A stretch of DNA of 7,408 nucleotides from Gemmatimonadota bacterium (GTDB taxonomy: Bacteria; Gemmatimonadota; Gemmatimonadetes; Longimicrobiales; Longimicrobiaceae): contig JAHWJJ010000223.1 of assembly GCA_019348475.1 (NCBI GenBank), positions 1 through 7,408 of the forward strand, given 5' to 3'. A model generated the notes under the pieces. The model was not told where the DNA came from and did no database searches. It was given only the letters and a program-made list of their open reading frames with translations. The position numbers were made by a program, and so were the translations under genes. Position 1 is the stretch's first letter; every line of letters begins with the position of its first letter. Below, one piece after another: positions 1 through 5,295 of this stretch.

Positions 1-1303
1 TGCCGTCCGCCTCCTCCAGCGCCTGCACGATGGATTCGCGCTCGGCCTCCGCGTCCGGGGCCACGTAGCGCCGCGCCGGCTCGGGCGCGCGAGGCTCGCC
101 GCGCCTGGCGTGTCCGTTCCCGTTGCCGTTGGAGGCCGCGCCGGCCGCGGCGCCTTCGCGCACCTCCTCGGGAAGGTGGTGGGCCAGAATGCGCCCCCCC
201 TCGCAGACGATGCACGCGTACTCCACCGCCGTCATCAGCTCGCGGACGTTGCCGGGCCAGTCGTACGCCTGCATCACCGCCACCGCGTCTTCGGACAGCC
301 CGGTGATGCGGCGGGTGGGCTCCACCCGCTCGTTCCACCGGGCCAGCGCCGCGCCGGCGAGCGCGGGCACGTCCTCGGGGCGGTCCTTGAGCTCCGGAAC
401 GCGGATCTGGAAAACCTTGAGGCGAAAGTACAGGTCCTTGCGAAAGGTGCCTTCCTCCACCATCGCCTCCAGATCGCGGTGCGTGGCCGCGATCACGCGC
501 ACGTCCACCTGCACGGGGCGCGCGGTGCCCACGCGCACCACCTCGCGCTCCTGCACCACGCGCAGCAGCCTGGCCTGCATGGCGGGGGACACGTCACCGA
601 TCTCGTCCAGAAAGATGGTGCCCTGGTGCGCCTCCTCGAACATCCCCTTGCGCTCCTGCACGGCGCCGGTAAAGGCGCCGCGGGCGTGGCCGAACAGCTC
701 CGACTCCAGCAGCCCTTCCGCCAGCGCCGAGCAGTTGACCGCCAGGTAGGGCCGGCTGCGGCGCGGGCTTTCCTCGTGCAGCGCGCGGGCGATCAGCTCC
801 TTGCCCGTGCCGGTGGCGCCGCGCAGAAGCACCGTGCTTTCCGTGGGCGCCACCCGCGCGATCGCGCGCTTCACCTCGCGCATCTTTTGCCCCGTCCCCA
901 CGATGCGTGAGGCGCCGGCGCCCAGCACCGGCTCGCGGCGGGCAAGGATGGCCTTGATCTTGGAGCGCAGAAGCGCGTTGTCGCAGGGCTTGGTCAGGTA
1001 GTCGTCCGCGCCCAGCTTGAGTGCCGCCACGGCGCTGTCCACGGTGGCGAAGCCGGTCAGCATCAGCACGGGGACGTCGTTGCCGGCGCCGCGCAGCTCC
1101 TCCAGGACGGAGAGCCCGGTGCGCCCCTCCATCCGCAGGTCCAGCAGCACCATGTCGAACTCGCCGCCGCGCAGCTTTTCCAGTCCGCTGTCGCCGCTGG
1201 GCGCGGCGTCCACCTGATAGCCCTCGTCGGACAGCAGGGCGCCGGTGCCCACGCGAAAGGCGCGGTCGTCGTCGATGATCAGGATGCGGGGCGTGTCCGG
1301 CAT
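1..1303 (-). CDS. Sigma-54-dependent NtrC-family response regulator (partial, C-terminus off left edge)
   Basis: Cytoplasmic transcription activator that, once phosphorylated, would use ATP to remodel sigma-54 RNA polymerase at enhancer-dependent promoters. 434 codons are visible. Receiver domain at residues 1-120 has an acidic cluster (D11-D13), phosphoacceptor D55 in MVLLD, T83 and K105 (LTKP). The AAA+ domain at about 132-370 has Walker A GATGTGKE (162-169), the sigma-54-contacting GAFTGA loop intact (209-214), Walker B FLDE (231-234) and the sensor II segment WPGNVREL (359-366). A Gly/Asn-rich linker (about 391-410) leads into the start of a Fis-type helix-turn-helix (ERESIVQALEEADG), which is truncated by the window edge. 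Start ATG at 1303 is set by the receiver N-terminus and a GAAGGAAAG Shine-Dalgarno at 1312-1320. It lies downstream of, and on the same strand as, the histidine kinase, its likely partner. The target genes are unknown. Family assignment is very secure. Confidence 0.97.
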   Translation of the reverse strand, partial: MPDTPRILIIDDDRAFRVGTGALLSDEGYQVDAAPSGDSGLEKLRGGEFDMVLLDLRMEGRTGLSVLEELRGAGNDVPVLMLTGFATVDSAVAALKLGADDYLTKPCDNALLRSKIKAILARREPVLGAGASRIVGTGQKMREVKRAIARVAPTESTVLLRGATGTGKELIARALHEESPRRSRPYLAVNCSALAEGLLESELFGHARGAFTGAVQERKGMFEEAHQGTIFLDEIGDVSPAMQARLLRVVQEREVVRVGTARPVQVDVRVIAATHRDLEAMVEEGTFRKDLYFRLKVFQIRVPELKDRPEDVPALAGAALARWNERVEPTRRITGLSEDAVAVMQAYDWPGNVRELMTAVEYACIVCEGGRILAHHLPEEVREGAAAGAASNGNGNGHARRGEPRAPEPARRYVAPDAEAERESIVQALEEADG

Positions 1304-1414
1304 CGAATGGTCTTTCCTTCCGGGGATGTACGTCTGCTGCAACCGCGTGAACTGCCGCACCTGCTAAATCTGCTCGATCCGCGCACCGCGACGGTGTTGC
1401 CGTTGATGCAGTTG

Positions 1415-1468
1415 AAGCCCCGCGCAGTTTGCGGGGCTTTCCGCCGTTGTTGCGGCGGCTTCAGCCGC
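1415..1468 (-). other. Cluster of hairpins in the kinase-regulator gap, two of them mutually exclusive
   Basis: Three inverted repeats lie side by side. 1415-1423 pairs perfectly with 1431-1439 (9 bp, 7-nt loop). 1441-1446 pairs with 1453-1458 (6 bp, 6-nt loop). 1455-1459 pairs with 1464-1468 (5 bp, TGAA loop on the minus strand). The second and third share bases 1455-1458, so only one can form at a time. No T-run follows on either strand, so a classical terminator is not supported. In a kinase-regulator transcript this would lie in the intercistronic RNA. It could be an mRNA processing or partial-termination element, or a REP-like dispersed element. The remaining bases to the regulator start (1321-1414) show no gene. 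Confidence 0.5.
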
Positions 1469-1491
1469 TCCCGCGCCGCACCTTCAGAGAT

Positions 1492-1561
1492 CCGCACTTT
1501 CGCACTTTCGCACTTTCGCACTTTCGCACTTTCGCACTTTCGCACTTTCGCACTCACGCAC
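1492..1561 (-). repeat. Octanucleotide tandem array directly after the kinase stop codon
   Basis: Read on the minus strand, the unit GTGCGAAA occurs seven times without error (1498-1553). It is preceded by one GTGCGTGA unit (1554-1561) and followed by a partial GTGCGG (1492-1497). The array begins three bases beyond the kinase stop codon and lies in the presumptive kinase-regulator transcript. Eight is not a multiple of three, so a read-through frame would cycle with a 24-base period; no Shine-Dalgarno or protein family suggests that it is translated. The GTGCGTGA variant is the same unit that builds the array at 4674-4737. Confidence 0.93.
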
Positions 1562-1564
1562 TCC

Positions 1565-3394
1565 TCAATCCGCCGCGATCGCCGCCTCGCGCTCCGAGTC
1601 CCGCGCCGGCGCCTCTTCCGACACGGAGGCGTCCAGCGTCTCGCGGGGCAGGCGCACGGTGAACCGGCTTCCGCGCCCCGGCGCGCTCTCCACGTCGATG
1701 CGCCCGCGGTGCCCGCGGATGATCCCCTCCGAGACGAACAGCCCCAGCCCGATCCCCGTCACCCCCGGCTTGGTGGTGTAGAACGCTTCGAAGATGTGCG
1801 GCAGGTCCGTTTCGCCGATCCCCGCGCCCGTGTCTTCCACCACCACCTCCACCGCGTCGCCGTCCGCCCGCGTGGCCACGCGCAGGCGCCCGCCGTCGGG
1901 CATGGCGTCGCCCGCGTTCGCCACCAGGTTCGCCAGCACCTGCTGGATCCCTTCGGGGTGCGCCACCACCGGCGGCAGGTCGGGCGCCAGCTCCGCCGAG
2001 ACCGCGATGCGCCGGGCCCTGAGCTCCGGACTCGCCAGCGTCAGCACCCGCGTGACCAGCGAGTTCAGGTTCAGCAGGCTGCTGGCGTCGGACTGCGGCC
2101 GGCTCTGGTCCAGCAGACGCCGCGTGAGCGCCGCCATCCGCGACAGCTCCTCCTGGGCCAGCGTAAGGAACTCGCGGTTGGGGTCCGTGGGGTCGCCGCG
2201 CCGCTCCAGCGCCTCCAGGCAGTTCTGGATGTTGTAGATGGGGTTGTTGATCTCGTGCGAGAGCTGCGCCACCAGCCGGCCCATGGCCGCCAGCTTTTCG
2301 CGGTGGATCATCTCCGCCTGCGCCGAGCGCAGCCGCGCCTCGCGGTCGGCGATGGCCTTGCGCATTTCGCCGAAGGCGCGCGCCAGCTGGCTGATCTCGT
2401 CCATCCCCGTCCGCGGCAGCGGCGCGGCGAAGTCGCCCCGCGCCATGCGCGCCGACGCCTCGGCCAGCGCCTGCGCCGGCCGGGCGACGATCCGCGAGAT
2501 GACGGCCGCCAGCACCAGCGCCAGCACCAGCGCCATGAAGCCGATGCCGAACAGCGAGCGCTTGATGGCCGTGGCCACCTCCAGCTCCTGGCTGATGGGG
2601 CGCAGGAAGATCGCGGACGTCGACAGCCCGCCCGAGGGGAGCGGCACCGGCGCGGCCATGTACGCCTGGTCCGCCAGCAGCTGCCGGGGCCCCGCGTGCG
2701 TGCTCCGGCTCAGCGCCTGCAGCTCCTGCCGGTTCAGCGCCGCCCGCGCGCTGTCGCCCAGGGTGGCGTCGATGAGGGAGTCCCCCACCATCAGCACCAC
2801 CTCGGTGTTGCGCGCCGCCAGGTCCTTCTTGATGCCGGCCGCGCTCAGCCGGCGCCCCACGCCCACCTGCCCCAGCCGCAGCGAATCCGCCCAGATCGGC
2901 TCCACCGCGAAGCGCAGCGGTCCGCCGCTGTCGGGAAGGGCCACGATGGTGCCCACCTCCTCGGCGCTGGCGATGGCGCGCGCGTCCAGCGACGGCCCGC
3001 GCAGCGACCGGCCCATGCTGTCGATGACGATGGGGATCTCCGTCTCCCGGCGCTGCTGCAGGACGCCGGGTGCGCGGCGCGCGCTGCCGGCCGACCACGC
3101 CTGGTTCAGGCGCTGCTGGATCAGGTCTCCGGCGTTCCGCACGTTGCCGGCGGCCCACGCGCTCGCCACCGCGGTGTCCAGCGCCAGAACGCTGGCCGTG
3201 GCGGCCATCAGGCGGTCGTTGTCGGCCCAGGTGGACTGCAGCGACACCCCCGCCCCCGCCAGCTCGTCGCGGGCGCGCTCGTACACCCCCCGCTCCACCG
3301 CCCGCGCGATCAGCAGCAGCGCTGGCACCACGATGAGCAGCGCCGTGGCGGCGAAGAGAAAGAACACCTTGGTGCGGAGCGAAAGACTCCTCAT
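1565..3394 (-). CDS. Membrane-bound sensor histidine kinase (Cache-like sensor, HAMP, HisKA, HATPase)
   Basis: Inner-membrane kinase of 609 residues that would autophosphorylate and pass phosphate to the downstream NtrC-type regulator. Order: short cytoplasmic N-terminus, TM1 about 10-32, a roughly 245-residue extracytoplasmic region (33-280) that looks Cache-like (for example VGVGRRLSAAG at 177-187), TM2 about 282-302, HAMP about 300-352, a short coiled coil, then HisKA with H-box LSHEINNP (phosphoacceptor H380). The ATPase domain has N-box NLVANAGDAM (489-498), G1 DTGAGI (521-526), F-box FEAFYTTK (535-542) and G2 GIGLGL (547-552), all intact. H380 in the HEINNP context is typical of NtrB/ZraS-like kinases that partner sigma-54 activators. 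ATG 3394 is supported by the immediate TM1 and by GAGGCGG upstream. The ligand is unknown. Palindromic operator-like sites lie 36-72 bp upstream. Confidence 0.96.
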   Translation of the reverse strand: MRSLSLRTKVFFLFAATALLIVVPALLLIARAVERGVYERARDELAGAGVSLQSTWADNDRLMAATASVLALDTAVASAWAAGNVRNAGDLIQQRLNQAWSAGSARRAPGVLQQRRETEIPIVIDSMGRSLRGPSLDARAIASAEEVGTIVALPDSGGPLRFAVEPIWADSLRLGQVGVGRRLSAAGIKKDLAARNTEVVLMVGDSLIDATLGDSARAALNRQELQALSRSTHAGPRQLLADQAYMAAPVPLPSGGLSTSAIFLRPISQELEVATAIKRSLFGIGFMALVLALVLAAVISRIVARPAQALAEASARMARGDFAAPLPRTGMDEISQLARAFGEMRKAIADREARLRSAQAEMIHREKLAAMGRLVAQLSHEINNPIYNIQNCLEALERRGDPTDPNREFLTLAQEELSRMAALTRRLLDQSRPQSDASSLLNLNSLVTRVLTLASPELRARRIAVSAELAPDLPPVVAHPEGIQQVLANLVANAGDAMPDGGRLRVATRADGDAVEVVVEDTGAGIGETDLPHIFEAFYTTKPGVTGIGLGLFVSEGIIRGHRGRIDVESAPGRGSRFTVRLPRETLDASVSEEAPARDSEREAAIAAD

Positions 3395-3429
3395 GACCGC
3401 CTCGTTCGTAAGCCCCGCCCGGGCTCCAG

Positions 3430-3466
3430 CTGTTCACTGAACGGCCGCGGAGTGTTCAGTGAACAG
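3430..3466. promoter_or_regulatory. Pair of 13-bp palindromic operator-like sites upstream of the kinase
   Basis: TGTTCAGTGAACA at 3453-3465 is a perfect 13-bp palindrome around one central base. TGTTCACTGAACG at 3431-3443 is the same site with one end mismatch. The two copies also form a perfect 13-bp inverted repeat (3430-3442 with 3454-3466, 11-bp spacer). Their centres, 3437 and 3459, are 22 bp apart, about two helical turns, so two dimers would bind the same DNA face. Dyads of this size and spacing suit TetR-, PadR- or GntR-class repressors. No such regulator is encoded in the window. The position suggests control of the kinase-regulator operon, though the divergent lipoproteins are also possible targets. 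Confidence 0.7.
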
Positions 3467-3676
3467 TCGCGCGGGCCGTCCGGCCGGTGCGCGAACCAGG
3501 CCGCGGCGTGCGGGGAATGGGCGAAAGTTAAGCGGCGGCGCCGGTTTTCGCCACTCGTGCCGCGCGTGGCCCCTTCGGCATACCCGTTGCCAATCCACTC
3601 CCCCGACCGCGCAGGGCGCGGACCGGCGGCCGGCCACTGCCCGGCCGGAGCGACAACACCCAACGGGAGAACGAGG
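3467..3676. other. Intergenic region between the divergent kinase and lipoprotein genes
   Basis: No coding sequence is supported here. The stretch should hold the promoter for the plus-strand lipoprotein genes, but no convincing -35/-10 pair stands out. Two things are visible: a 7-bp inverted repeat (GGCGAAA 3520-3526 with TTTCGCC 3546-3552), and a 15-mer GCATACCCGTTGCCA (3578-3592) that recurs inverted at 4778-4792. A Shine-Dalgarno GGGAGA (3665-3670) precedes the lipoprotein start. Confidence 0.5.
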
Positions 3677-3919
3677 ATGATCAAGCGCATCTTTTCGATC
3701 GCGGCTCTGTCGATGATGATGGCGGCCTGCGGCGGCGACGACGAGGTCGAGGGCGAGGCCGTGGACGGCGTCGAGGCGACCAACACCACGACCGAGGTGA
3801 TCACGGAGAAGGACACCACGATGGCCCCGGTGGTGACTCCGGTGGTGACGCAGGACACCGGCCTGGTGGAGACCACCACCACCGTGACGTCGGACGTGGA
3901 CACCGTCGTTCGCCCCTGA
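3677..3919 (+). CDS. Small acidic, Thr/Val-rich lipoprotein (hypothetical)
   Basis: 80-residue protein of unknown function. It has a short lipoprotein signal: MIKRIFSIAALSMMMAAC, with the lipobox ending at C18, followed by GGDDE. The mature part is strongly acidic at first (about 19-34). It then becomes rich in Thr and Val (TNTTTEVIT, TTTTVTSDVDTVV), has no predicted globular motif, and probably extends flexibly from the membrane. The ATG at 3677 was chosen because the signal peptide starts there and GGGAGA lies six bases upstream. Much longer upstream extensions of this frame run antisense to the kinase and are artefacts. It is first in a run of three same-strand lipoprotein genes and is more diverged from the next two. 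The D/E after the CGG may influence sorting, but those rules are unknown for this lineage. Confidence 0.85.
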   Translation: MIKRIFSIAALSMMMAACGGDDEVEGEAVDGVEATNTTTEVITEKDTTMAPVVTPVVTQDTGLVETTTTVTSDVDTVVRP

Positions 3920-3934
3920 GCGACGGACGTGCAA

Positions 3935-3961
3935 CGCGGCCGCCGCCCCGCGGCGGCCGCG
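3935..3961 (+). terminator. GC-rich stem-loop after the first lipoprotein gene
   Basis: An 11-bp perfect stem (3935-3945 with 3951-3961) has a 5-nt loop and begins 15 bases after the stop codon. No U-tract follows, so it may be a weak terminator or an mRNA 3'-end stabiliser rather than a full intrinsic terminator. A second hairpin follows at 3986-4005. Confidence 0.5.
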
Positions 3962-3985
3962 CGCCGGTAGCAGGAAACGACGCAC

Positions 3986-4005
3986 GGCCGGGCGCGTGCC
4001 CGGCC
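3986..4005 (+). other. Stem-loop in the leader of the second lipoprotein gene
   Basis: GGCCGGGC (3986-3993) pairs perfectly with GCCCGGCC (3998-4005) across a GCGT loop. It directly abuts the CA repeat and lies 15 bases before the Shine-Dalgarno, so it would sit in the 5' leader if transcription reads through from the first lipoprotein. Confidence 0.5.
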
Positions 4006-4019
4006 ACACACACACACAC
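4005..4019 (+). repeat. CA dinucleotide microsatellite next to a ribosome-binding site
   Basis: Fifteen bases of uninterrupted alternating C and A (seven and a half CA units) run right up to the Shine-Dalgarno GGAGAAGGA (4020-4028) of the second lipoprotein gene. Lying between a stem-loop and the ribosome-binding site, length changes by slippage would alter leader spacing, not the reading frame. Confidence 0.9.
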
Positions 4020-4030
4020 GGAGAAGGAAC

Positions 4031-4276
4031 ATGAAGAAGCTGATCGCGATTTTCGGGCTGCTGGCGCTGGCCGCCTGCGGCGGCGACGAGGCCGCCGAGG
4101 AGGGCGCCGTTGCCGAGGACGCCGTGGTCGTGCCGACCACCGAGGTCGCCCCGGTGACCACCACGCCGCCCGTCGACCCGGCCACCACCACGCCGGGCAC
4201 CACCGACACCGGCGCCGCGGCCACCATGCCCGCCGACACGGGCGCCGCCGCCACCGGCACCACGACCACGCCGTAA
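4031..4276 (+). CDS. Small Thr/Pro/Ala-rich lipoprotein, paralogue A (hypothetical)
   Basis: 81-residue predicted lipoprotein of unknown function. The signal sequence is MKKLIAIFGLLALAAC with lipobox LAAC and lipidated C16, then GGDEAAEE. The mature chain moves from an acidic stretch (19-30) to low-complexity Thr/Pro/Val/Ala sequence, including PADTGAAATG, and ends in TTTTP. No Trp, Tyr or second Cys is present. It is probably an unfolded surface or periplasmic tether. The start has a strong Shine-Dalgarno (GGAGAAGGA, 4020-4028). The gene 91 bases downstream is a close paralogue: 17 of the first 19 residues match, the EEGAVAED and VVPTTE segments are shared, and MPADTGA is shared. An intrinsic terminator follows the stop codon. 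Confidence 0.87.
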   Translation: MKKLIAIFGLLALAACGGDEAAEEGAVAEDAVVVPTTEVAPVTTTPPVDPATTTPGTTDTGAAATMPADTGAAATGTTTTP

Positions 4277-4309
4277 CTCCGGCTGGATCGGCAGCAGTCC
4301 AGATGTTCG

Positions 4310-4345
4310 CGGCCGGCGCATTCCGCGCGCCGGCCGTCTGTTTTC
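4310..4345 (+). terminator. Intrinsic terminator between the two lipoprotein paralogues
   Basis: A perfect 10-bp GC stem (4310-4319 with 4327-4336) has a 7-nt loop and is followed by TCTGTTTTC. It starts 33 bases after the upstream stop codon and ends 22 bases before the next start codon. There is no room for a full promoter after it, so the downstream paralogue would depend on read-through or on a promoter overlapping the terminator. Confidence 0.75.
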
Positions 4346-4367
4346 AACCCGCGCACGAAGAACTACC

Positions 4368-4607
4368 ATGAAGAAGCTGATTGCGGTTTTCGGCATTCTG
4401 GCGCTGGCGGCCTGCGGCGGTGACGCCGAAGAGGGCGCCGTGGCCGAGGACACCACCGTGGTCGTTCCGACCACCGAGGCGGCCCCCGTGACCACCACGC
4501 CCGCGGTCGACACCACCATGGGCGCCATGCCCATGGACACCGGCGCCGCGGCCACCGGCACCATGCCGGCCGACACCGGCGCCGGAGCCACCACGACCAC
4601 GCCGTAA
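4368..4607 (+). CDS. Small Thr/Pro/Ala-rich lipoprotein, paralogue B (hypothetical)
   Basis: 79-residue predicted lipoprotein, clearly a tandem duplicate of the gene at 4031-4276. Its signal is MKKLIAVFGILALAAC with C16 in LAAC, then GGDAEEGAVAED. The tail VVVPTTEAAPVTTTPAVDTT, then MPMDTGAAATGTMPADTGA, ends in TTTTP. Compared with paralogue A it has lost a few residues after CGGD and differs most in the middle of the tail, where it gains Met residues (MGAMPMD). Function is unknown; a surface tether or spacer role is inference from composition only. Its Shine-Dalgarno is weak (GAAGAA, 4357-4362), unlike paralogue A, and a terminator lies immediately upstream, so lower expression is expected. 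Confidence 0.86.
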   Translation: MKKLIAVFGILALAACGGDAEEGAVAEDTTVVVPTTEAAPVTTTPAVDTTMGAMPMDTGAAATGTMPADTGAGATTTTP

Positions 4608-4631
4608 TCGCGGCTGGCACGCGGTTGTTCC

Positions 4632-4663
4632 GCCGGGCCCGGACGCTCTCGTCCGGGCCCGGC
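4632..4663 (+). terminator. Strong hairpin terminator after the lipoprotein run
   Basis: A perfect 13-bp stem (4632-4644 with 4651-4663) closes a GCTCTC loop, 24 bases after the stop codon of the last plus-strand lipoprotein. The trailing bases are only mildly T-rich (TTCGTGGT), so efficiency is uncertain, but stem strength and position support termination of the lipoprotein transcript. Confidence 0.65.
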
Positions 4664-4673
4664 TTCGTGGTGG

Positions 4674-4737
4674 GTGCGTGAGTGCGTGAGTGCGTGGGTG
4701 CGTGAGTGCGTGAGTGCGGTGAGTGCGGTGAGTGCGG
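4674..4737 (+). repeat. Second octanucleotide tandem array, mixed 8- and 9-base units
   Basis: Five 8-base units GTGCGTGA or GTGCGTGG (4674-4713) are followed by two 9-base units GTGCGGTGA (4714-4731) and a partial GTGCGG. The array lies just beyond the terminator hairpin of the last lipoprotein gene. It is G-rich on the strand of the preceding gene, the same relative orientation as the array at 1492-1561, and it shares the GTGCGTGA unit with it. Short reading frames through it are repeat translations and not credible genes. Confidence 0.92.
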
Positions 4738-4853
4738 GCGGACATCGCGCAGGATTGCGAAGGCGCCTTCCGGGCAATGGCAACGGGTATGCTTCGCCTG
4801 ACCCGATTGATCCAGAGCCACGAAGCGAAACGGCTTTGGGGCCTCGCCGCACG
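4738..4853. other. Non-coding spacer between array and converging terminator
   Basis: No coding or RNA gene is supported. The spacer separates convergent transcription units. It contains the inverted copy (4778-4792) of the 15-mer found at 3578-3592. Confidence 0.5.
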
Positions 4854-4888
4854 AAAAACGCGGGGGCGCGGCCGATCCGCGCCCCCGC
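4854..4888 (-). terminator. Intrinsic terminator of the minus-strand lipoprotein gene
   Basis: A perfect 12-bp GC stem (4860-4871 with 4877-4888) has a 5-nt loop and, on the minus strand, is followed by GTTTTTCG (T-run at 4854-4858). It begins 26 bases after the stop codon at 4915. This is the best intrinsic terminator in the window. Confidence 0.88.
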
Positions 4889-4914
4889 ATCTTGACACCG
4901 AAGCCTCGTCCGCC

Positions 4915-5121
4915 TCAGGGCGTGACGTTCACCTCGGGGGTGACCACCGTCTGCGTGTCGGTGGATACGTTCACGTTGGCGGGATCCACGTCCACCTGGG
5001 GCATTTCGCCGCCGCGCACGTCCACCTCGGGCGCCTGCCCCTCGTCCTCCACCTCGGCGGTGCAGGCCACGGCGCCCAGCGTAAGGGACAGCGTGGCCAC
5101 CGCCATCAGTCGCTTCAGCAT
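4915..5121 (-). CDS. Small lipoprotein with P-x-V-D/N-V repeats (hypothetical)
   Basis: 68-residue predicted lipoprotein of unknown function. The signal is MLKRLMAVATLSLTLGAVAC, with C20 as the likely lipidated residue. The lipobox AVAC is less canonical than LAAC, so confidence in lipidation is moderate. The mature chain is acidic and repetitive: PEVDV, PQVDV, PANVNV and PEVNV are spaced along about 40 residues, ending TPEVNVTP. This differs in sequence from the three plus-strand lipoproteins but shares their small size, acidic start and Thr/Val richness. The start is fixed by the signal peptide and GGAGAG five bases upstream (complement of 5127-5132). Long in-frame extensions upstream run antisense to the LiaF-like gene and are rejected. 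It is monocistronic with its own terminator. Confidence 0.85.
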   Translation of the reverse strand: MLKRLMAVATLSLTLGAVACTAEVEDEGQAPEVDVRGGEMPQVDVDPANVNVSTDTQTVVTPEVNVTP

Positions 5122-5212
5122 TTCCGCTCTCCGTTTCGTGTGATCCTGCCGGTGCGCGCGCTCCATTAGCAACCTGCGTGCCCGGTGCATCCGGGCCGGG
5201 GCCACCCCGTGC

Positions 5213-5241
5213 TTGCCCGCCCCCGGCCCTGCGCGTACGTT
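5213..5241 (+). promoter_or_regulatory. Candidate promoter for the LiaF-like gene
   Basis: TTGCCC (5213-5218) and TACGTT (5236-5241) are separated by 17 bp, the usual sigma-70 spacing, and lie about 55 bases before the ATG at 5296. The -35 box is a fair match and the -10 a poor one to the E. coli consensus. A promoter for the divergent lipoprotein (perhaps GCTAAT near 5166-5171 read on the minus strand) must share this 174-bp region. Confidence 0.4.
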
Positions 5242-5295
5242 GCGGAGTTCCAGGACGGGCGTCCGCGCGGCGCCCCCACCGCAACCGCTGCCCCC

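Noticed and set aside
110..910. 266-codon plus-strand open frame
   Set aside because: Antisense shadow of the response regulator, whose Walker and GAFTGA motifs are all on the minus strand.
1337..1352. Possible sigma-54 -12 element (TTGCA read on the minus strand) upstream of the regulator
   Set aside because: The -24 part lacks the required GG at correct spacing, so it does not qualify as a sigma-54 promoter.
1307..3919. 870-codon open frame on the plus strand
   Set aside because: It lies antisense to the intact histidine kinase, has His/Arg/Gln-rich composition without domains, and owes its length to high GC. Only its last 80 codons (from 3677) form a real gene.
4613..4628. TGGCAC followed by TTGTT, sigma-54-like
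   Set aside because: Spacing is one base short, the -12 GC is replaced by GT, and it sits after the last lipoprotein gene inside a terminator region.
3434..5284. 616-codon open frame on the minus strand
   Set aside because: It runs antisense through three lipoprotein genes and through repeats; composition is low-complexity Ala/Gly/Arg with no domain or ribosome-binding site.
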